64,000 nucleotides of DNA from Naganishia liquefaciens (GCA_013423385.1 BLZA01000017.1:1054001-1118000); one strand, 5' to 3'. Shown: positions 48,600 to 61,155, numbered from the stretch's first letter. Numbers and translations are program-made. Notes: generated by a model from the sequence alone, not told the origin.

Positions 48600-49085
48600 G
48601 CGCAATTTAAAGAGCTATTGTGAATCAGGCGACCATTGTAGGAGAAGGGATCAACCACTGTATCAATAATGGAAAAGACAAAGGGAAGACGAGCAGTTTT
48701 CGAAGAGGAGGTTAATCTAGCATGGCGAGACACCGTCTGGCTTGTATAGCATTCTGACGATGACACGCATATATGTAAAACGAAACCAGTGCTCAGCGGT
48801 GTTACGTACCCGATCTCGAGCGGTAATGCGCCGGCAAACGTTTCAGAGACCTGAAGTATTCCGAGCTTGGAAGTCTGATATTCCGCCTTAGTTTCATCTG
48901 CGTAGCCGCTTTTCGATTTCTTCGTCCGAGACCATTCTTCTCGTCAAGGCAATCTCAGGAAAGGGTTGATCGGCATTCGCGTGAGGTGGCAGGATGGGAA
49001 CAGGAGCCGGCTCGCAAGTTTGAAATATGCATTGTCCTTTGTGGATCTGCGCCTGCGCGATCTATCTATCTATGTCCGCATCTAA
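48600..49085. other. Convergent 3' region, nothing recognised
   Basis: About 490 bases between the stop of kinase 2 (+) and the stop of the ThrE gene (-). It presumably holds both polyadenylation regions. No gene seen. Confidence 0.45.
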
Positions 49086-52000
49086 CTAGAACGAGAAGAT
49101 TCCAGCTCCTCCTCTTCGTCTACCGCCTCCGAACGGGTGCACTACCAAAGCGGCCAAGAACAAGCCAACGCTAAGTAACCTGAATGTTAGCGTCAAGCCC
49201 CGCAATCGGTCCAGTACGGCTTACGTCAATCCGATAGCGACGGAGACAAGCTGCTGTGCGACTATTTTTACCTCAAGGCGTCAGCGAAGCAAACATGACT
49301 TTCAAGCAACGGCTACGAACCAGAGAATCCTGCCGAATATGTGGTAGTAGACCCTGTCGCTCCTTCTTGAACAAAGTTGAAAAGACCTCCATTTCCTAGA
49401 CCCGAAGGAAGCTGGAAGAGCACGCCGACAAGCATGACGACGAAGCTGCGTCCTTAATTGTCAGACAATTCACCGGGACAAGGCAACGTTCTCGCTCACG
49501 ATGTGCCCTTGTTGAATCGACCCCAGATATTTCCGAGCACGCCAACAACGAAAGAGCTGATTCAGGTGGAATAAGCTGATCCATCCTCACGTGGCACAGC
49601 AAAAATGCTACATACCCCAGCATCGAGCTGATGTCCGATCGATTCGGGAATGCTTGACCTGAAAAGTGATTCGTGGCCCATCCAGCACAAGCGATGACCA
49701 CCATGGTCGGCTACACATCGGCAGTGTCAGTGAGTCTGAAACAGGGGATCATATGGCCACAAATTCAGACGTACCGTTTCTTTGCGCCAAATCGGTTGCT
49801 GCTGCCTCAATGAAAGGAAGAAAGAATATCCGGGCGCAATCAAGAAGTACCACCATGCTGACGGTGTCACCAACCACCACGGAGCACCGGCATAATGGGT
49901 TTGTGCGCAAGACCAATCGGCAGCCGCCACATCTCGATCAGTGATCCGGTTGAAAATCTCGGCTCCAATGCTATTTATATGGCGCAATCAGGTGCTGTCA
50001 GAGTTAACTGAACACGCCCAACTCACGACAAGCCGAAACCAAGGAACAACGAATAGATGACGGCATAGCCGATTCTGACGCTTCCCGATGTGATGTTGCG
50101 GCTGGCAAGCTCCAGAGACCCGCTCAAGACGATGTAACCCTTTACAATATTATTAGGACTGTCCCAACCCTACGCGATCATTTCAACGCTTACAGGCAAG
50201 ATCAGGACAATGGCTGAAGAAGCCACCGCTAAAAAAACAGTCATTCAGTCAAGGTTCGATCCCAGATCCTTGGTAAACGTACCGGTATAGCAGAAATATG
50301 GCGACGCAGCCAATGCCGCAGCCAAGAACGAAGAGATGGTTGCGATAGAAATCTCGAAGCTAGAATGATGGCCACATCAGCGGGCAAGTATGTGAAAGGC
50401 AACGGAAAATACTGACACATTGGAATACAGGTCGTTTCGCGCAGCGATGATCTGCACAAAGATCAAGAGCGCTCCGAGGGGGAAGGATATCAATGCGTCC
50501 ACGAAACTGCCGTAGAATGCACTAAAAAGCGGGTGTTCAAGTGAAAACGAATTTAAAGGCGGAATGGCTTAACGCACATGCAACAAATGAAGGAACTGCA
50601 CATTCCGCCGATGATTAACATTTCCTTGGTACCGTAGTGCGGAGGGGACGTCATCAGAAGATCCAGTTCTTTCGAGGCTTCCTCGGCTGATTTTTTGTCA
50701 TGAACAACCTTGAGACAAATGATATCAGCGCAGGCGAGATCGCTTTCACAGCGAGAAAATACGCACATCCCAGTAGACATGATGCGTAGCAAGCAGCTTT
50801 TGCAAATCTAGTCCGGTGGCTTGCTTCAAGAACTTGGTTTCACTGGTATGAGTGGCATCGTCGCCGAAAGACACAAGACAGGTTCCCGGCAGATAGACGA
50901 CCTGACAATTGAGCTCGAGTACCCGGGCGGTAGCCTGAATTTGTGCCTCTAATCGGTGCGAGGGCGAGCCAAACCTGATCGAGAGTCTTGAGTGGCTAAA
51001 CAGACGGAGCATTCGCAGGTACTCACATCATGAAACATCGCACAAGCTTTAGAATGAATTGCTGACGAGCCAGAATGGCTGCGACATGTTGGATGATCTG
51101 CATCGGTGACGTGAGTTTGTCGAATGCAAGTCAGATCCTAGATATACTGACGAAAATTTCCTGTTTTCTTTTTTTTTCCTTGGCTTTCTTCTTCCTTCGT
51201 TTCTCTTCCTTACGCCGTCGTTCCTCTTCTTCAAACAGTCTGACCTTTTCGCCAAAGTAGTCGGAATCCTTCTCAGAGATAGCGCTGTTGGGCGTGGTGT
51301 TTTGCGAACGGGAACCAAAAAAGTGGGAGGCCGACTTGAAAGCTGATCCGCCAGGAGTTAATGGCATATGCGGCATCGATCCCAGCTTGCTGAGACCCAA
51401 GCTAAAGGGTTTATTAGGCCGCTTCAAGCCTCCAGAGCTAGGAGGCAAGGTACCACCTAGCCGAGGCGGCACCATGTCCCGATCGTCCGTGGTGATGGAC
51501 CGTGTTAGCGGAGCCATACCGGAGCCGTCCGTCAGAGTGTCGCCCGAGTGCGTAGGGGATTCTTTATCGAACCCATCCAGGGGAAGGTGAGATTCGGACC
51601 GAGCGTAAAGCGAAGCAGGCCTGTCTGTCATCAAACTAGATATAAAATAGCGACAGGAGCAAATCAGCCGAGTTGAAGCCTTCAGAGACTTTTGGAAGGG
51701 ACTGACGTTGATGCGGCAGGTGTAGCCACACTGCTAAGCCTTCCCGTATTTTGGATCAAGGCGCCGAAGACGCCTCCTCCGTTGCGTGCGGGCCCAGACT
51801 TATGGTCATCAACATCAATGCCCAGACGATCCGCTGCTTTCTTGACGGCATTAAAGAGTTTGGGACTCTCCCGAGGGCGCCTGTCATCGAATGAACCATG
51901 ACTCGTGGAGCGTTGCTGCAGGGCCAGAACATCGCTATTGTCAATGGGCGAAGTGATGGCCGATGGGGCGGAACCCGCAGATGTCGTCGTTTCACCCCGA

Positions 52001-53670
52001 GGCCGGCCGCCGATTGCAGAAGCCAATGCAACAGGGCCCACAAATGATGTCGGTCGCGAGGTTTTCGCTCGTTCCTGTCCCTGCAATGCTTTGGCTTCTG
52101 CTTTCCGAGCCTTTCGTTCCCTCTCCTCGCGCGTTCTCCTCTCCTTTTCTTCGCGAGCCCTTCGCTCCTTGTCCTCTCGCTTACGCAATTTTCGAAGGCG
52201 CTCGCGCTCGCGTTCGTCGTCACTCGAGTCGCTGTCCGAAGAAAGTGCAATGCTGGTCGGTCGGGAGCTTGCGGGTGTTGACGCGCCCGACTGTCCGTTT
52301 TGTCCATTGTCGTACAAGGCGAGCAAGGATGCCAAGACACCACCACCTGCGAGAGCCCCGCCAGCGGCACCTCCAGAGCCCATCCCGGCACCCATCGCAC
52401 CAACACCGGTCAAACCTCCGGCGATGCCTCTTGAAGGATTCAGCTTCTCGTTGTGCTTTGACTCGGACGGATAGTTTCCAGTTCCTCCGTTTACGGTATT
52501 TGCGTTTCCCGTAAACCAGTTGGTGGCCCTTCGCCCCATGCGGCCCCCAGCCGTGACCCCTCCTGCGACGCCTGAAGCAACGCCGGAAGCTACCCCAGTA
52601 ACGCCATTGGCCGTACCTTGAATGCCATTGGCAACATTCTTCTTTCTGTTCCTCATGAAGTTTCCAAACTTGCCGCTTTTATGAGCGCGGACGAGCGCAC
52701 TGGCTTCTTGTGCAAGCGTAGTTTCCCCGTCGACACCGGGAACATCGCTAGAGACTGGCATGCTGGGCATGCCGTCCGTCTCTCCCGGATCGACGTAAAC
52801 ATGCATGTGCTGATGTATATCGTCCGGAAGTTCAGGCTCTTCAGGAATCAAGCCCTTAGGTGGGGGTCCGGTAGCAGATGGATGGATCGGTCCACCTGGT
52901 CCGTGAATGGTTCCGGGAGGGTGTTCTTGCTTTTCAAGGTCGACTGCTGATTGACCTTCACGTCCGGATGCACCACCATATTCGTCATCATCTCCCATGA
53001 TGGAGCTAGCAGCTGATGACAAGCCAGAGGAATGGCCTCCGCTGTGGCCGCCGAAGAAACGTCGACCGGATTGCTGGTTCCGGCGGTACGTCCTCTCGAT
53101 CTCGCTTTCTTCTGGGTCAACATTGTGATCGGTTGTGTCCAAGCGATAATCGTAGTCCTCGTCGTCACCTGGGGTCGCGGCTGCGGTGATGTCTTCTTCG
53201 ATATCCGGCTGCTGATTGCTATGATTGCTATACCGAGACGAAAGCAGGTTGGCTCGCGCAGCGGACCGCTGAGACTGATGTCGCGCCAGTGCCGTTTCTA
53301 TCTCCTTGAGCGACGCCTGATCGAATTCGCTGTTGGTCGGCGACAAGGCATTCCGCGCAAGGATATTGGCGCGATCGGGAACGGAGAGACGGGCAAGGTT
53401 GGGCGGACTGAGTTCTGAAGCCTCGCTATCAGGTCTCGCAGCCGAGGGTGCGATGGAGACAATGTGGTCCGAAGTCCACTGCACGCGTCGAGGTGTCTTG
53501 GTGCCCGAGGAGCCATTGCCGGCTGGGTTCGCTGCGGTCGGATTATGAGCTGCGGGTCGTGGCGCGCTGCCTGGCGTGGGCATAGCGGTCTCCGCAGGAG
53601 AGTGTGGTTTCGACGGATTGAGAGAACCGCCGGCGGATGCGGTCCCGAATGGGTCGTCGGGAATCGACAT
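49086..53670 (-). CDS. Prm10-like ThrE-domain membrane transporter with long cytosolic N-terminus
   Basis: Homologue of yeast pheromone-regulated membrane protein Prm10, with the ThrE (threonine/serine exporter) fold. Transport of small amino acids is inferred and not shown for the fungal proteins. The start at 53670 is MSIPDDPFGTASAGG. The first large exon (to about 51682) is about 660 residues of disordered sequence: an acidic/Ser-rich stretch, a Gly/Ala-rich stretch near 52400-52600, and an Arg/Glu charged coil (52070-52210). A second exon (51634-51160) ends in a Lys/Arg/Glu coiled coil. ThrE then begins: FILKLVRCFMMFG, PSHRLEAQIQATARVLELNC, THTSETKFLKQATGLDLQKL. Many short exons with membrane segments follow to 49.1 kb. 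The end shows MLVGVLFQLPSGLGNGGLF, LVSVAIGLT and SVGLFLAALVVHPFG before the stop at 49086. Confidence 0.88.
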
Positions 53671-54277
53671 CTTAAAGAATGGGGTGCCCCGTGATTAGCA
53701 GGCGACGCGATTGACGCTTGTTGAGGATGTCGAGCTGACTATAAGTCGCTGGATCGACAATTAACGAAAAGTGAAGAGTGTCTCTATCAAGATAACTCAC
53801 AAGAGCACAATGGTCGTGTTTGGCAATGTCCAAACAAGAAATTGAAGCTTAAAGTCTTGCTAGCGGGTTGGCAAGGCGGAGATGAGGTGACTACCGCGTT
53901 TGCAGGAAAGAGGGTACCGTGTTGCGCGTTGCGGATGTCGAGCTCGCGCTTCGTGCTTGCCGAAATGGTATTGCAAAGGTCTCGTCGGAGTAGTGGATGC
54001 CAAGTAGAAGAGCCTTGCAGGCGGCAAGGGTCGTTCTGTCTAAGACGATCCTCGTTGGATGAACGACAACGTCGAGCGCAGTGTTACACAGCTGGTAAAC
54101 GCTTTGACGGACGACGAGCCAACTGCGGCGAAATTAGTGACACCTAATGTTTGAGATATTTCCCGAGGCGCCGCCGGCAAGAAAAAAAAAAAAGACACAA
54201 TCGGCGACTCGCGATCCGCGACTCGAGGCGTAATCTTGCCTTGACCGCTTTCCTGCTTGCGTTGAACTGACTGGTTG
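53671..54277. other. Intergenic, nothing recognised
   Basis: Promoter side of the ThrE gene. It contains a 13-base A-rich run at 54181-54193 and short open frames without recognisable content. Confidence 0.4.
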
Positions 54278-54781
54278 ATGACTTTGTCTGATTTACAAAG
54301 GTCACCGTCCGCTTTACGAGCTCTGGCCCCTGCCCGACCGCAGCAGATCCTTGGTCGACGCGTCCTCGATCCCGCTCCAACGCCTTTCGCGTATTTCCCT
54401 CGAACCGAGCATAGGTATCTGCGTCCGTCGATCGCTCCAAAACACCAGAGACAAAAAACCGTTTGTAATTATTCCATCCCGCATCCCGCGTCGGCGCGTC
54501 ATCCCGCTCTTGCCTCGCGTTTCATCCCTGAACTTCCGACGATTTTACCACCGGGTCGTCCTCCTTGTTCTCCGGCTCCACTTTTGGACCAGTTTCGTCA
54601 CTATCTGGTGAGCGAATGGTGGGTGTCTCGTAAACCGCATCACACCGAAGCCTTATTCTTTGCACTTCAACAACTTCGGAGATTAATTTGTTGGCTGCGA
54701 CCGAATGTGATCGATAGCGGCGGTGCGGGCATGCAAAACGAGGGTACCGACCATTGCGAGCTCTTTCTTCGCGCGTCGTAG
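54278..54781 (+). CDS. Hypothetical protein (tentative)
   Basis: Not recognised. The ATG at 54278 begins MTLSDLQRSPSALRALAPAR, a leader without acidic residues apart from one Asp, and the frame stays open for about 167 codons to 54781. A GTGAGC sequence near 54610, after LLDQFRHYL, could be a splice donor leading to a different C-terminus. Both options are open, and the coding evidence is only the open frame. Confidence 0.35.
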   Translation: MTLSDLQRSPSALRALAPARPQQILGRRVLDPAPTPFAYFPRTEHRYLRPSIAPKHQRQKTVCNYSIPHPASARHPALASRFIPELPTILPPGRPPCSPAPLLDQFRHYLVSEWWVSRKPHHTEALFFALQQLRRLICWLRPNVIDSGGAGMQNEGTDHCELFLRAS

Positions 54782-54945
54782 AGCGGCGTCGCGTCGAATG
54801 GGACGGAGATCAACTCCGGCCTCACTGCGCGATTGAAGATAGCTGTCACCCATGTCATACTCTATTGTAGGTACGAAGCGATTTCAAAGGTTGCATCAGC
54901 AGTGGCCATCTCCGCAGCCTTCCAAATATAATGATTTCATAACTC

Positions 54946-55215
54946 ATGAGTCAAGTCATCGAAAGTGACGCCGTTGCCATGAATAACATTTCTGCCCTCC
55001 ATACTCGACCTGCAATTCGGTTAATTCAGCGGTTCTTCGAGATGCTTTCGACCGATGAGAGTGCCTGGAAACGAGGCTCTGGTGCAGCGGATTCAAAGGA
55101 AACCCTCTCTATCGCATCGCTAGCTTTTGGCAACCCCTTCCGATACGAAGAGGTCGCCATACTTAATACAGGAGAGCCGGGAGAGCCACGTTACATCACA
55201 GCACGTCTGAAATAG
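54946..55215 (+). CDS. Hypothetical 89-residue protein
   Basis: Single-exon frame from the ATG at 54946 (MSQVIESDAVAMNNISALHT) to a stop at 55215 (ending GEPGEPRYITARLK). Codon use looks like that of the true genes nearby. A TATA-like AAATATAATG lies about 20 bases upstream. There is no known domain, signal peptide or membrane segment. It could instead be a last exon of the preceding gene. Its 3' end is about 95 bases from that of cyclin L, to which it is convergent. Confidence 0.45.
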   Translation: MSQVIESDAVAMNNISALHTRPAIRLIQRFFEMLSTDESAWKRGSGAADSKETLSIASLAFGNPFRYEEVAILNTGEPGEPRYITARLK

Positions 55216-55310
55216 CAGTCCCTGCGATAATGGGGAAACCGACCCGCAGCGCGTCCCTCTCTCCTATCCATGCAGAAACCGCACAACCAACCCAACGGAA
55301 AACAACGTGG

Positions 55311-56595
55311 TCATATATTAATCCATCCATATTCCCCCTCGACCTTCCCGGTCTCGACAAATCCCTTTACATAATGCCTACTACTCGCAAGCTTCCACGT
55401 CCGGGACCACCTCATACACCGTTCGGCCTCTTCTTCCCCTTCTCCTTCCGTCGCCCCGACCGCTTGACTGCGGGTGGAAGATGTACCCCAGCGCGACCAA
55501 AGGCGCAAGACCCAGCCGCAGCAGGCTTCGATATCGTCGAGCGAGGCATCAAAGAGGATCCACCATTGGTCCGGGAGGGGAACCCCTTGGAGGCGTGTGG
55601 CGAGGTGGATTGCAAAGCATGCGAGCGTTGGTGGTGGGTGGTGGGTATATATCGGTGTCTGTAGGCTGGATTTTCGGCAAGGGAAACATCATGATCAAGG
55701 GCAGGGTGTACAGTGAGTCGCGCGCGCACGGATGTCGGGGAAAATGAGGGAACAAACATACGCATCATTCAGAATAGCCCAGCTGTGTTGAACAATCCCC
55801 GGCACGGCAACGAGATCAAGGATCTTGCAGTAGTTGACGACGTGGCTATATGGCAGGTCAATCTATCGAGCCACCACGTCAGACTTCAGCTCAACAGTCG
55901 TTCCCCCATCTGTCCGAGCGGGACGCCGATAAGACTATTCCTCACCTGCATGTTGAACCCAAGCCTCTTGAGTATCTGCATCTCGGCCACGCAGACCGCC
56001 TCCTTCATACTCCACCAAACGCTCGCATGCGCCGGCGGCACCTCGAACGTCGTCTCCGACTGTGCCGCCTCTTCAAGATCCCGCATCTGCGGATCCTCGG
56101 CGCGGAGGGACCGACGCAGGTGTTGCGTCCGACGAAGCACGATGAGGTAGGTCGCGAGTAGTGTTTTCAGTCGGATCGGGGTCTCGCATAATTTTGTGGA
56201 GAGGTAGAGGGAGGCGATGGCGGTGTCCTGTTTGTCACGGGAGAGGCGGAGGGGTGTTAGAGGTGATGGAAGGGGACCGTCGCGCGATCCGGCGACGCAC
56301 ATGGACTGAGAAAGACCGCATACTGCTGACGTAGAAGAACCGGTGAAATAGCACCTGTGCCGTCGCCATTGTACTTTGGGGTCTTTTACGCACCGTTCCG
56401 AGGAGTCAGCTCCCACCACCGGCGAGCAAAGAACGCACGTCAGGCTTACAGTTCGAGCAGGATGCCGACTTCCTGGATGAGCATGCACCCGGCGACACGA
56501 AGATCATCCTCGAGCGCTGCAGGGATGCCGTCCCTGCGTGAGCGTGAGGTGTGGATCTGGACGAGGGATGCGAGGGGCTGTGGTGGATGCGGCAT
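55311..56595 (-). CDS. Cyclin L-type cyclin (CDK11 partner family)
   Basis: Nuclear cyclin related to cyclin L/K/T, expected to bind a CDK involved in transcription or pre-mRNA splicing. I place the start at 56595 (MPHPPQPLASLVQIHTSRS); an in-frame Met at 56700 is also possible. The first cyclin box reads DGIPAALEDDLRVAGCMLIQ, MATAQVLFHRFFYVSS, TAIASLYLSTKLCETPIRLK and CVAEMQILKRLGFNMQ. The second reads DLPYSHVVNYCKILDLVAVP, IVQHSWAILNDAY, TLACFAIHLATRLQGVPLP and WWILFDASLDDIEACC. Four short introns are needed. One uses a weaker GTTTGT donor near 55772, which is the only one that keeps the frame through the second box. It stops at 55311 after a charged tail. At about 300 residues it is shorter than animal cyclin L because it lacks the long RS domain. 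Confidence 0.85.
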
Positions 56596-56947
56596 GGCGG
56601 GCTTGCTGATCGAGGCCAGCGAGCAAGGCCGGCGGTCGGGGACGTGCGTTGTGGTGATTTCGTGCTGGTGCGCTCTCTTTCGTGTGCGATCGAGCATCAA
56701 CGGCGTTCGCGTCAGTGGGGATGACGGGGATGATGCACTCGACCATGATGGATCGTTCTCGCTTACGCCCCCTCACCCCTCCCCTTCCCTCCCCTTCCCT
56801 GTATATCTCCTGACCCGCAACGAATTCATCCACCATGCACCCGCGCAACAAGAATCGTCCCAAGCTCAGTCTGAGCTCCCTCCTTGGCACAAGCTCCGCA
56901 CAGCGTACGCTCGCCATCCCGTTCCGATTGGGATCTCCCTTTCACTG

Positions 56948-57932
56948 ATGATGATGATCTCTTCAATAGCAGCACAGACAGTCCCGTCACAACTCAAGCC
57001 CGCGCGGCTCTATGATGCTTGCTTCGTTCCCAGTTCGCAACAATCTCAAGCTCCGAAAACATGCTCAGGAATTCCCGTGGAATCGTCCATCACACCACCC
57101 GGTGAATCTGCGCTCATCAAAAGCGTGAGCTTTCCGCTTGACGAGGCTGGCAAAGCTGTGGTGGAGACATTGAGGGGAACGAAAGATCCCGTCGAGGTAT
57201 TGGTCGCCAAGATCTCGCAAAACAAGGCTGTGGCGCTTGAAGAGAAGGACTGGGAAGCGCTGGAAGTGTTGGTGGATTCTCTCGCAGAATCATGCTCCGA
57301 AGGCTCGACCGAACGCGTGATCGTGATCTGTACGTATTTCCCTAATTTTGCTCCAATTCAGCCATCGAAAAGCTCAACATTCCCCGTTCGGCAATAGCGG
57401 GCATCCTGCCACCACCTCTTATCACCGCATCACCCTCTACGCGACTCCACTCGTCCGCGCCGTACGCGACGCAATACCTTCCGCGCCTGACCGAACTCAG
57501 TCTCGTCCGCGGCCTGCATCTGAAACTTCTTCCGCCCGTTCTCGCCGCCGAAATCGCGGCGGGAAACACCGCGACGGCGAGTTCGGAAAGCATTAATTGG
57601 TGGACCAACGAGGAAGAATTGAAACGCGTGCTAAGACTTTACGGTATGCCCCCCCCTTTCACCCCTCTTCCGCATTGAAGACACTCACTCACGCACCTCA
57701 TTTCGGGAAAATGATAGTAACACCGGCCATGGAATGCTTCGGTTCCCATCGCCTCATCTACGGGTCCTCGCCCGTTCCTGCATACGCGACGCAGAGCCTG
57801 CTCGCACCCGAACGATGGATCGAATGCGTCTGGCCCGTGGTGGCCGAGCTTGTTTGCGCCGGGGAAAAGGCCGAGGCAAGGGCAGAAGTGGATATGGTGT
57901 TCTACGGGAATGCGAAGCGGATATTGGAATGA
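56948..57932 (+). CDS. Amidohydrolase-related protein, metal ligands not visible
   Basis: Probably a member of a fungal family related to amidohydrolase/TIM-barrel proteins. The most telling part is the last exon: MECFGSHRLIYGSSPVPAYA, LLAPERWIECVWPVV and VDMVFYGNAKRILE, which match the usual C-terminal pattern (a RxIFGSSP loop, then the final helices). Earlier exons give PARLYDACFVPSSQQS, SVSFPLDEAGKAVVETLRG, NIPRSAIAGILPPPLI and INWWTNEEELKRVLRLY. Two introns are visible, with donors near 57330 (GTACGT) and 57641 (GTATGC). No HxH metal motif is seen, so it may be non-catalytic. The start is uncertain: I use the ATG at 56948, but upstream exons could exist. Confidence 0.6.
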
Positions 57933-58154
57933 GTCGGGTCGCGGGAATCAAGGACATGTAACCGCCGGAGCCGGTCTCAAGACGCCTGAGCAGTTTTGCA
58001 CTGTTCGCTCTGGTGGCTGCTTGTCCACCTGTTCCGACATGCAGACTGACCAAATACCGATACACACCCAGCTACAAAGCTACAAAACGCAGACACGAGA
58101 ACCACCGAATACAAAAGTTGTTGATTGTCCATTATCATTTCCCATCTCCTTTAT

Positions 58155-61100
58155 CTACTCCTTCCCGCTCGATTGCGTCGGATCATGAATCCGCAAGATG
58201 GACCCGCGCGAAGCCAACGATCGCGACATGTCCCATTGTGAGCGCCTCGATTCTGGGCTATCAAAGTATCCTGCATTGTTAGACGTCTGTCGCCCGAGCG
58301 TTTCTCTGACTGGTGTTTCCGGAAGAGTCATCAAGGGGTCTTGCGTCGGGGACATGACTTGGTGATTTCCAATTGAAGAGAACGTTGGGTACGGGCCTTC
58401 GTCGGCGTCTGCAAAGCGCTGAGAAGAGCGTGATAGCGCACCGGTCGTTGATAACGGCGAAGTCGGCGCGGGCGGTGAGCACTCCCTCCCGTATTGGGAT
58501 GATGGCGCGCGCTGATGAGATGCCCAGCCGGCTGGCGGGTAGGAGGATTCCCATGCCTTGGACGAGGTACGACGTCCGCGCGACAGCTCCTCTCCCAGCA
58601 CCGCGACCCCGCTTCCATCCATCGATTTCGAGGTGGTAGTATCGGCGTCGGTCTTGCTATCGACGTCGTCGGACCACAGATCCGTGTCGAAATCCATGAA
58701 GCCATCAATCATGGATTTCTGGCGTTGCATGTTTCGATATTTCTTACTGCGGCGACCGAGTCCCGCCGCGCCCGTTAATTCGAAATTATCCGTGCCGATA
58801 CTCCCATCCGTCCCGTTGACGGACCCCATTCCACCTTTACGATGACTGGCAAACGCCGGGACGCCCTTGGTGCCGTACTTTTTGCGCAACCAGAAGAACC
58901 AGGCACAGAATAATGCCGCGGCGAAGCCAACAAATCCGAGTACGACGGCGAGGGCGATGATACCTCCGCTCAAGACTTGATGTCCGGCGTGATCTGCCGC
59001 GGCATCGGGGGACTGCGACGGCGCCGTGCCCACGGACGAAACTTGTCCCGGATAAGAGGAATGCTGCACGCGCACGTCGTAAAACTCTTGCGCGGCTTCA
59101 GTGGCGTTCGTCAAGGACAGCTGGCCAACCATGGGCAACCATGAACTTGTGCTTTCCGAGCTTGAGGGGTATGTGTAGATAGAGTATCTGATGACCGAGT
59201 CAGTCGATGTCTGGCAATCACTTTCGTGGACCTACACGTTCTTCAGGTATGCTGCACCGAGAATACTATGGCGCAAATCTCAGTCTGAGGATCTGCCAGA
59301 GGCGGAAGGACTTACACATCTCCAGCCGTCAATCCCGAAGCGTATTGTATCATGCCGACACAAGTTTTATGTGAAGTGTCGGTCGGCGAATAGTCTGACA
59401 TGTCAAGCGGATGCGCAGGGTATTGCTTTCCATTGAAGGTGAAGGCCAAAGAAAGGGGCATATCGCAACGAAGGTAGTCTGCAGGAACCGCTTAGCACCT
59501 CTCAATGGCGTCGCTCAGCGACTCACAGTTTCCGTCAGAGCCTTGGCTTCCTCCAAAGACGTCATATATCGAGTCGACAAGTGACTGGTCTCCCATCAGA
59601 ACCTGGTATCCTCCGGAATCCATCACTGCAACTGGATAGCTCTGCCCCGTCGTGGAACTCGACGGAAGCTTGATGGTCGTTGTCGTTGACGTGTTGGCCA
59701 ATGGAACCTGTCCTGATGGCCATGTATAGGCTGTGATACCCTGAAGTGGTATCCGCCAGTAGAGTGGGCCGACAGACGAAGTGACGATGGAGCTGTAATT
59801 CGGTATACATGGGACCGGACACAGGGTATCGTCAAACATGCCGATCCCCAAAGAGCTCTTTGTTCGCGAATCGCCGACCCGTTCCAGGCTGAGGGTAAAG
59901 TAGCGACCTTGAGGTGCATTTACGCCAGAGCCAAACAGATTATCGAGATATGGCGCGCCATCCGGTTCGCCTGATGTCGATCCGCCGAGCTGATTGAGAA
60001 TGACAGAGTTTCCCGGCAGGGCAAGTCCCAAGACGCCGGAGAATTGGCCACCACTGAGATCCTCGTTGCCAACATCATTGGCGGCAACGAAGGCTTGGTA
60101 TGCCACGTCGAATCCGTTGCTGCCGCCTCCGCCTGTCCCGTTGAGGGCACTTTCGATTGTGGCAACACTGACGCCGAGTTGGACCTCGTCCCAGTAGACT
60201 TCTCCCGCCGCATGCCCAGACTGAAAAGTGAGGTTGACATAGTTTCCCTGCAGGGCAGATGTCAGGGTATTGCTCTGGAAGACCAAGACTTGTGACTCAC
60301 TGCGTCGATCGAGCGGCCGGCATTCAGTTTCTGCACCCCACTTCCTCTACAATCTGACGTCTGACATGTCGTGGCGGCTACCCACTATCAAAAGGTTAAC
60401 GAATTCAGCCGGACCTCTCTTCGGCAAAGGAGTAGACTCACGAGATCGCTACTGCCGAGATCGACTTGCAGATTCATACTCTGATATGTGCCAGGAGCCC
60501 TTTTGCCTCTAAGGCCTGAATCACTCCGCTGTCTCGCACGTAGTCCCGTTGACTGTAGCTTGCCCGAGTTTCTCGGCCCGAATACCTTGGTCTTCCCCGA
60601 TCTCCCCATTCCTGCATCGTGGTCGCCTCGTTTCCATTCATCATCCGCATTGAACAAGCCCGCATTCGTTTCGTAGTATTGACTCCCGCTCGGGTGTCCA
60701 AACACCATCGGCACGCTGTATACTGCCTGTCCGACATCGTCGCCAGCTAAAGTGAGGTTGAGAATAAGTCCATTGTTGCCTTGAAGGAGTGGCTGTCCTG
60801 CTGACGGGACGATCGGCGTTGCCGTAGGGGCGATTGGAGAGGTCGGAACTGATGGCCGGAGGCGTGTAGACGATGAAGTCTGCTGAGAAGACGAGGCTGT
60901 GTTGGAATTGGTGGGCAAGATTGCCGTTGAAGAAGGTGAGGATATAGTCGGCGAATAAACATAGGACGTATTGATATAGACGCTCTGAGATTCGGTCACC
61001 GTCCTACGCGTTTCCGAAGCTGGTATAGAAGTACTTGCGCTAGCGTTGAAACTACCACTGGATGAGGCGAAGAGTGGCTGTGAAGTCGACGTGGCTTGAG

Positions 61101-61155
61101 CCGATGTGGCGGGACCAGCGGAGGTGACCTCGAACGATGTAATTGAACTCGACAT
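58155..61155 (-). CDS. Membrane-anchored pepsin-like aspartic protease (A1 family)
   Basis: Predicted cell-surface or secretory-pathway aspartic endopeptidase. The first in-frame ATG is at 61155 (MSSSITSFEVTSAGPATSAQ). It gives no signal peptide, so a first exon may lie upstream (a hydrophobic FRLVASLLAL occurs near 61310). A Ser/Thr/Pro-rich region is followed by the catalytic core. The first active-site motif is VDLGSSDLWVAATTC (Leu instead of Thr after the Asp), and the second is AVMDSGGYQVLMG near 59610. Between them come FSGVLGLALPG and GRYFTLSLERV, and after them ILGAAYLKNVYSIYTYP, all normal for A1. A single membrane span follows (LSGGIIALAVVLGFVGFAAA, near 58930). The cytosolic tail of about 230 residues is Ser-rich and acidic, and the stop is at 58155. 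Four short introns. Confidence 0.88.
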
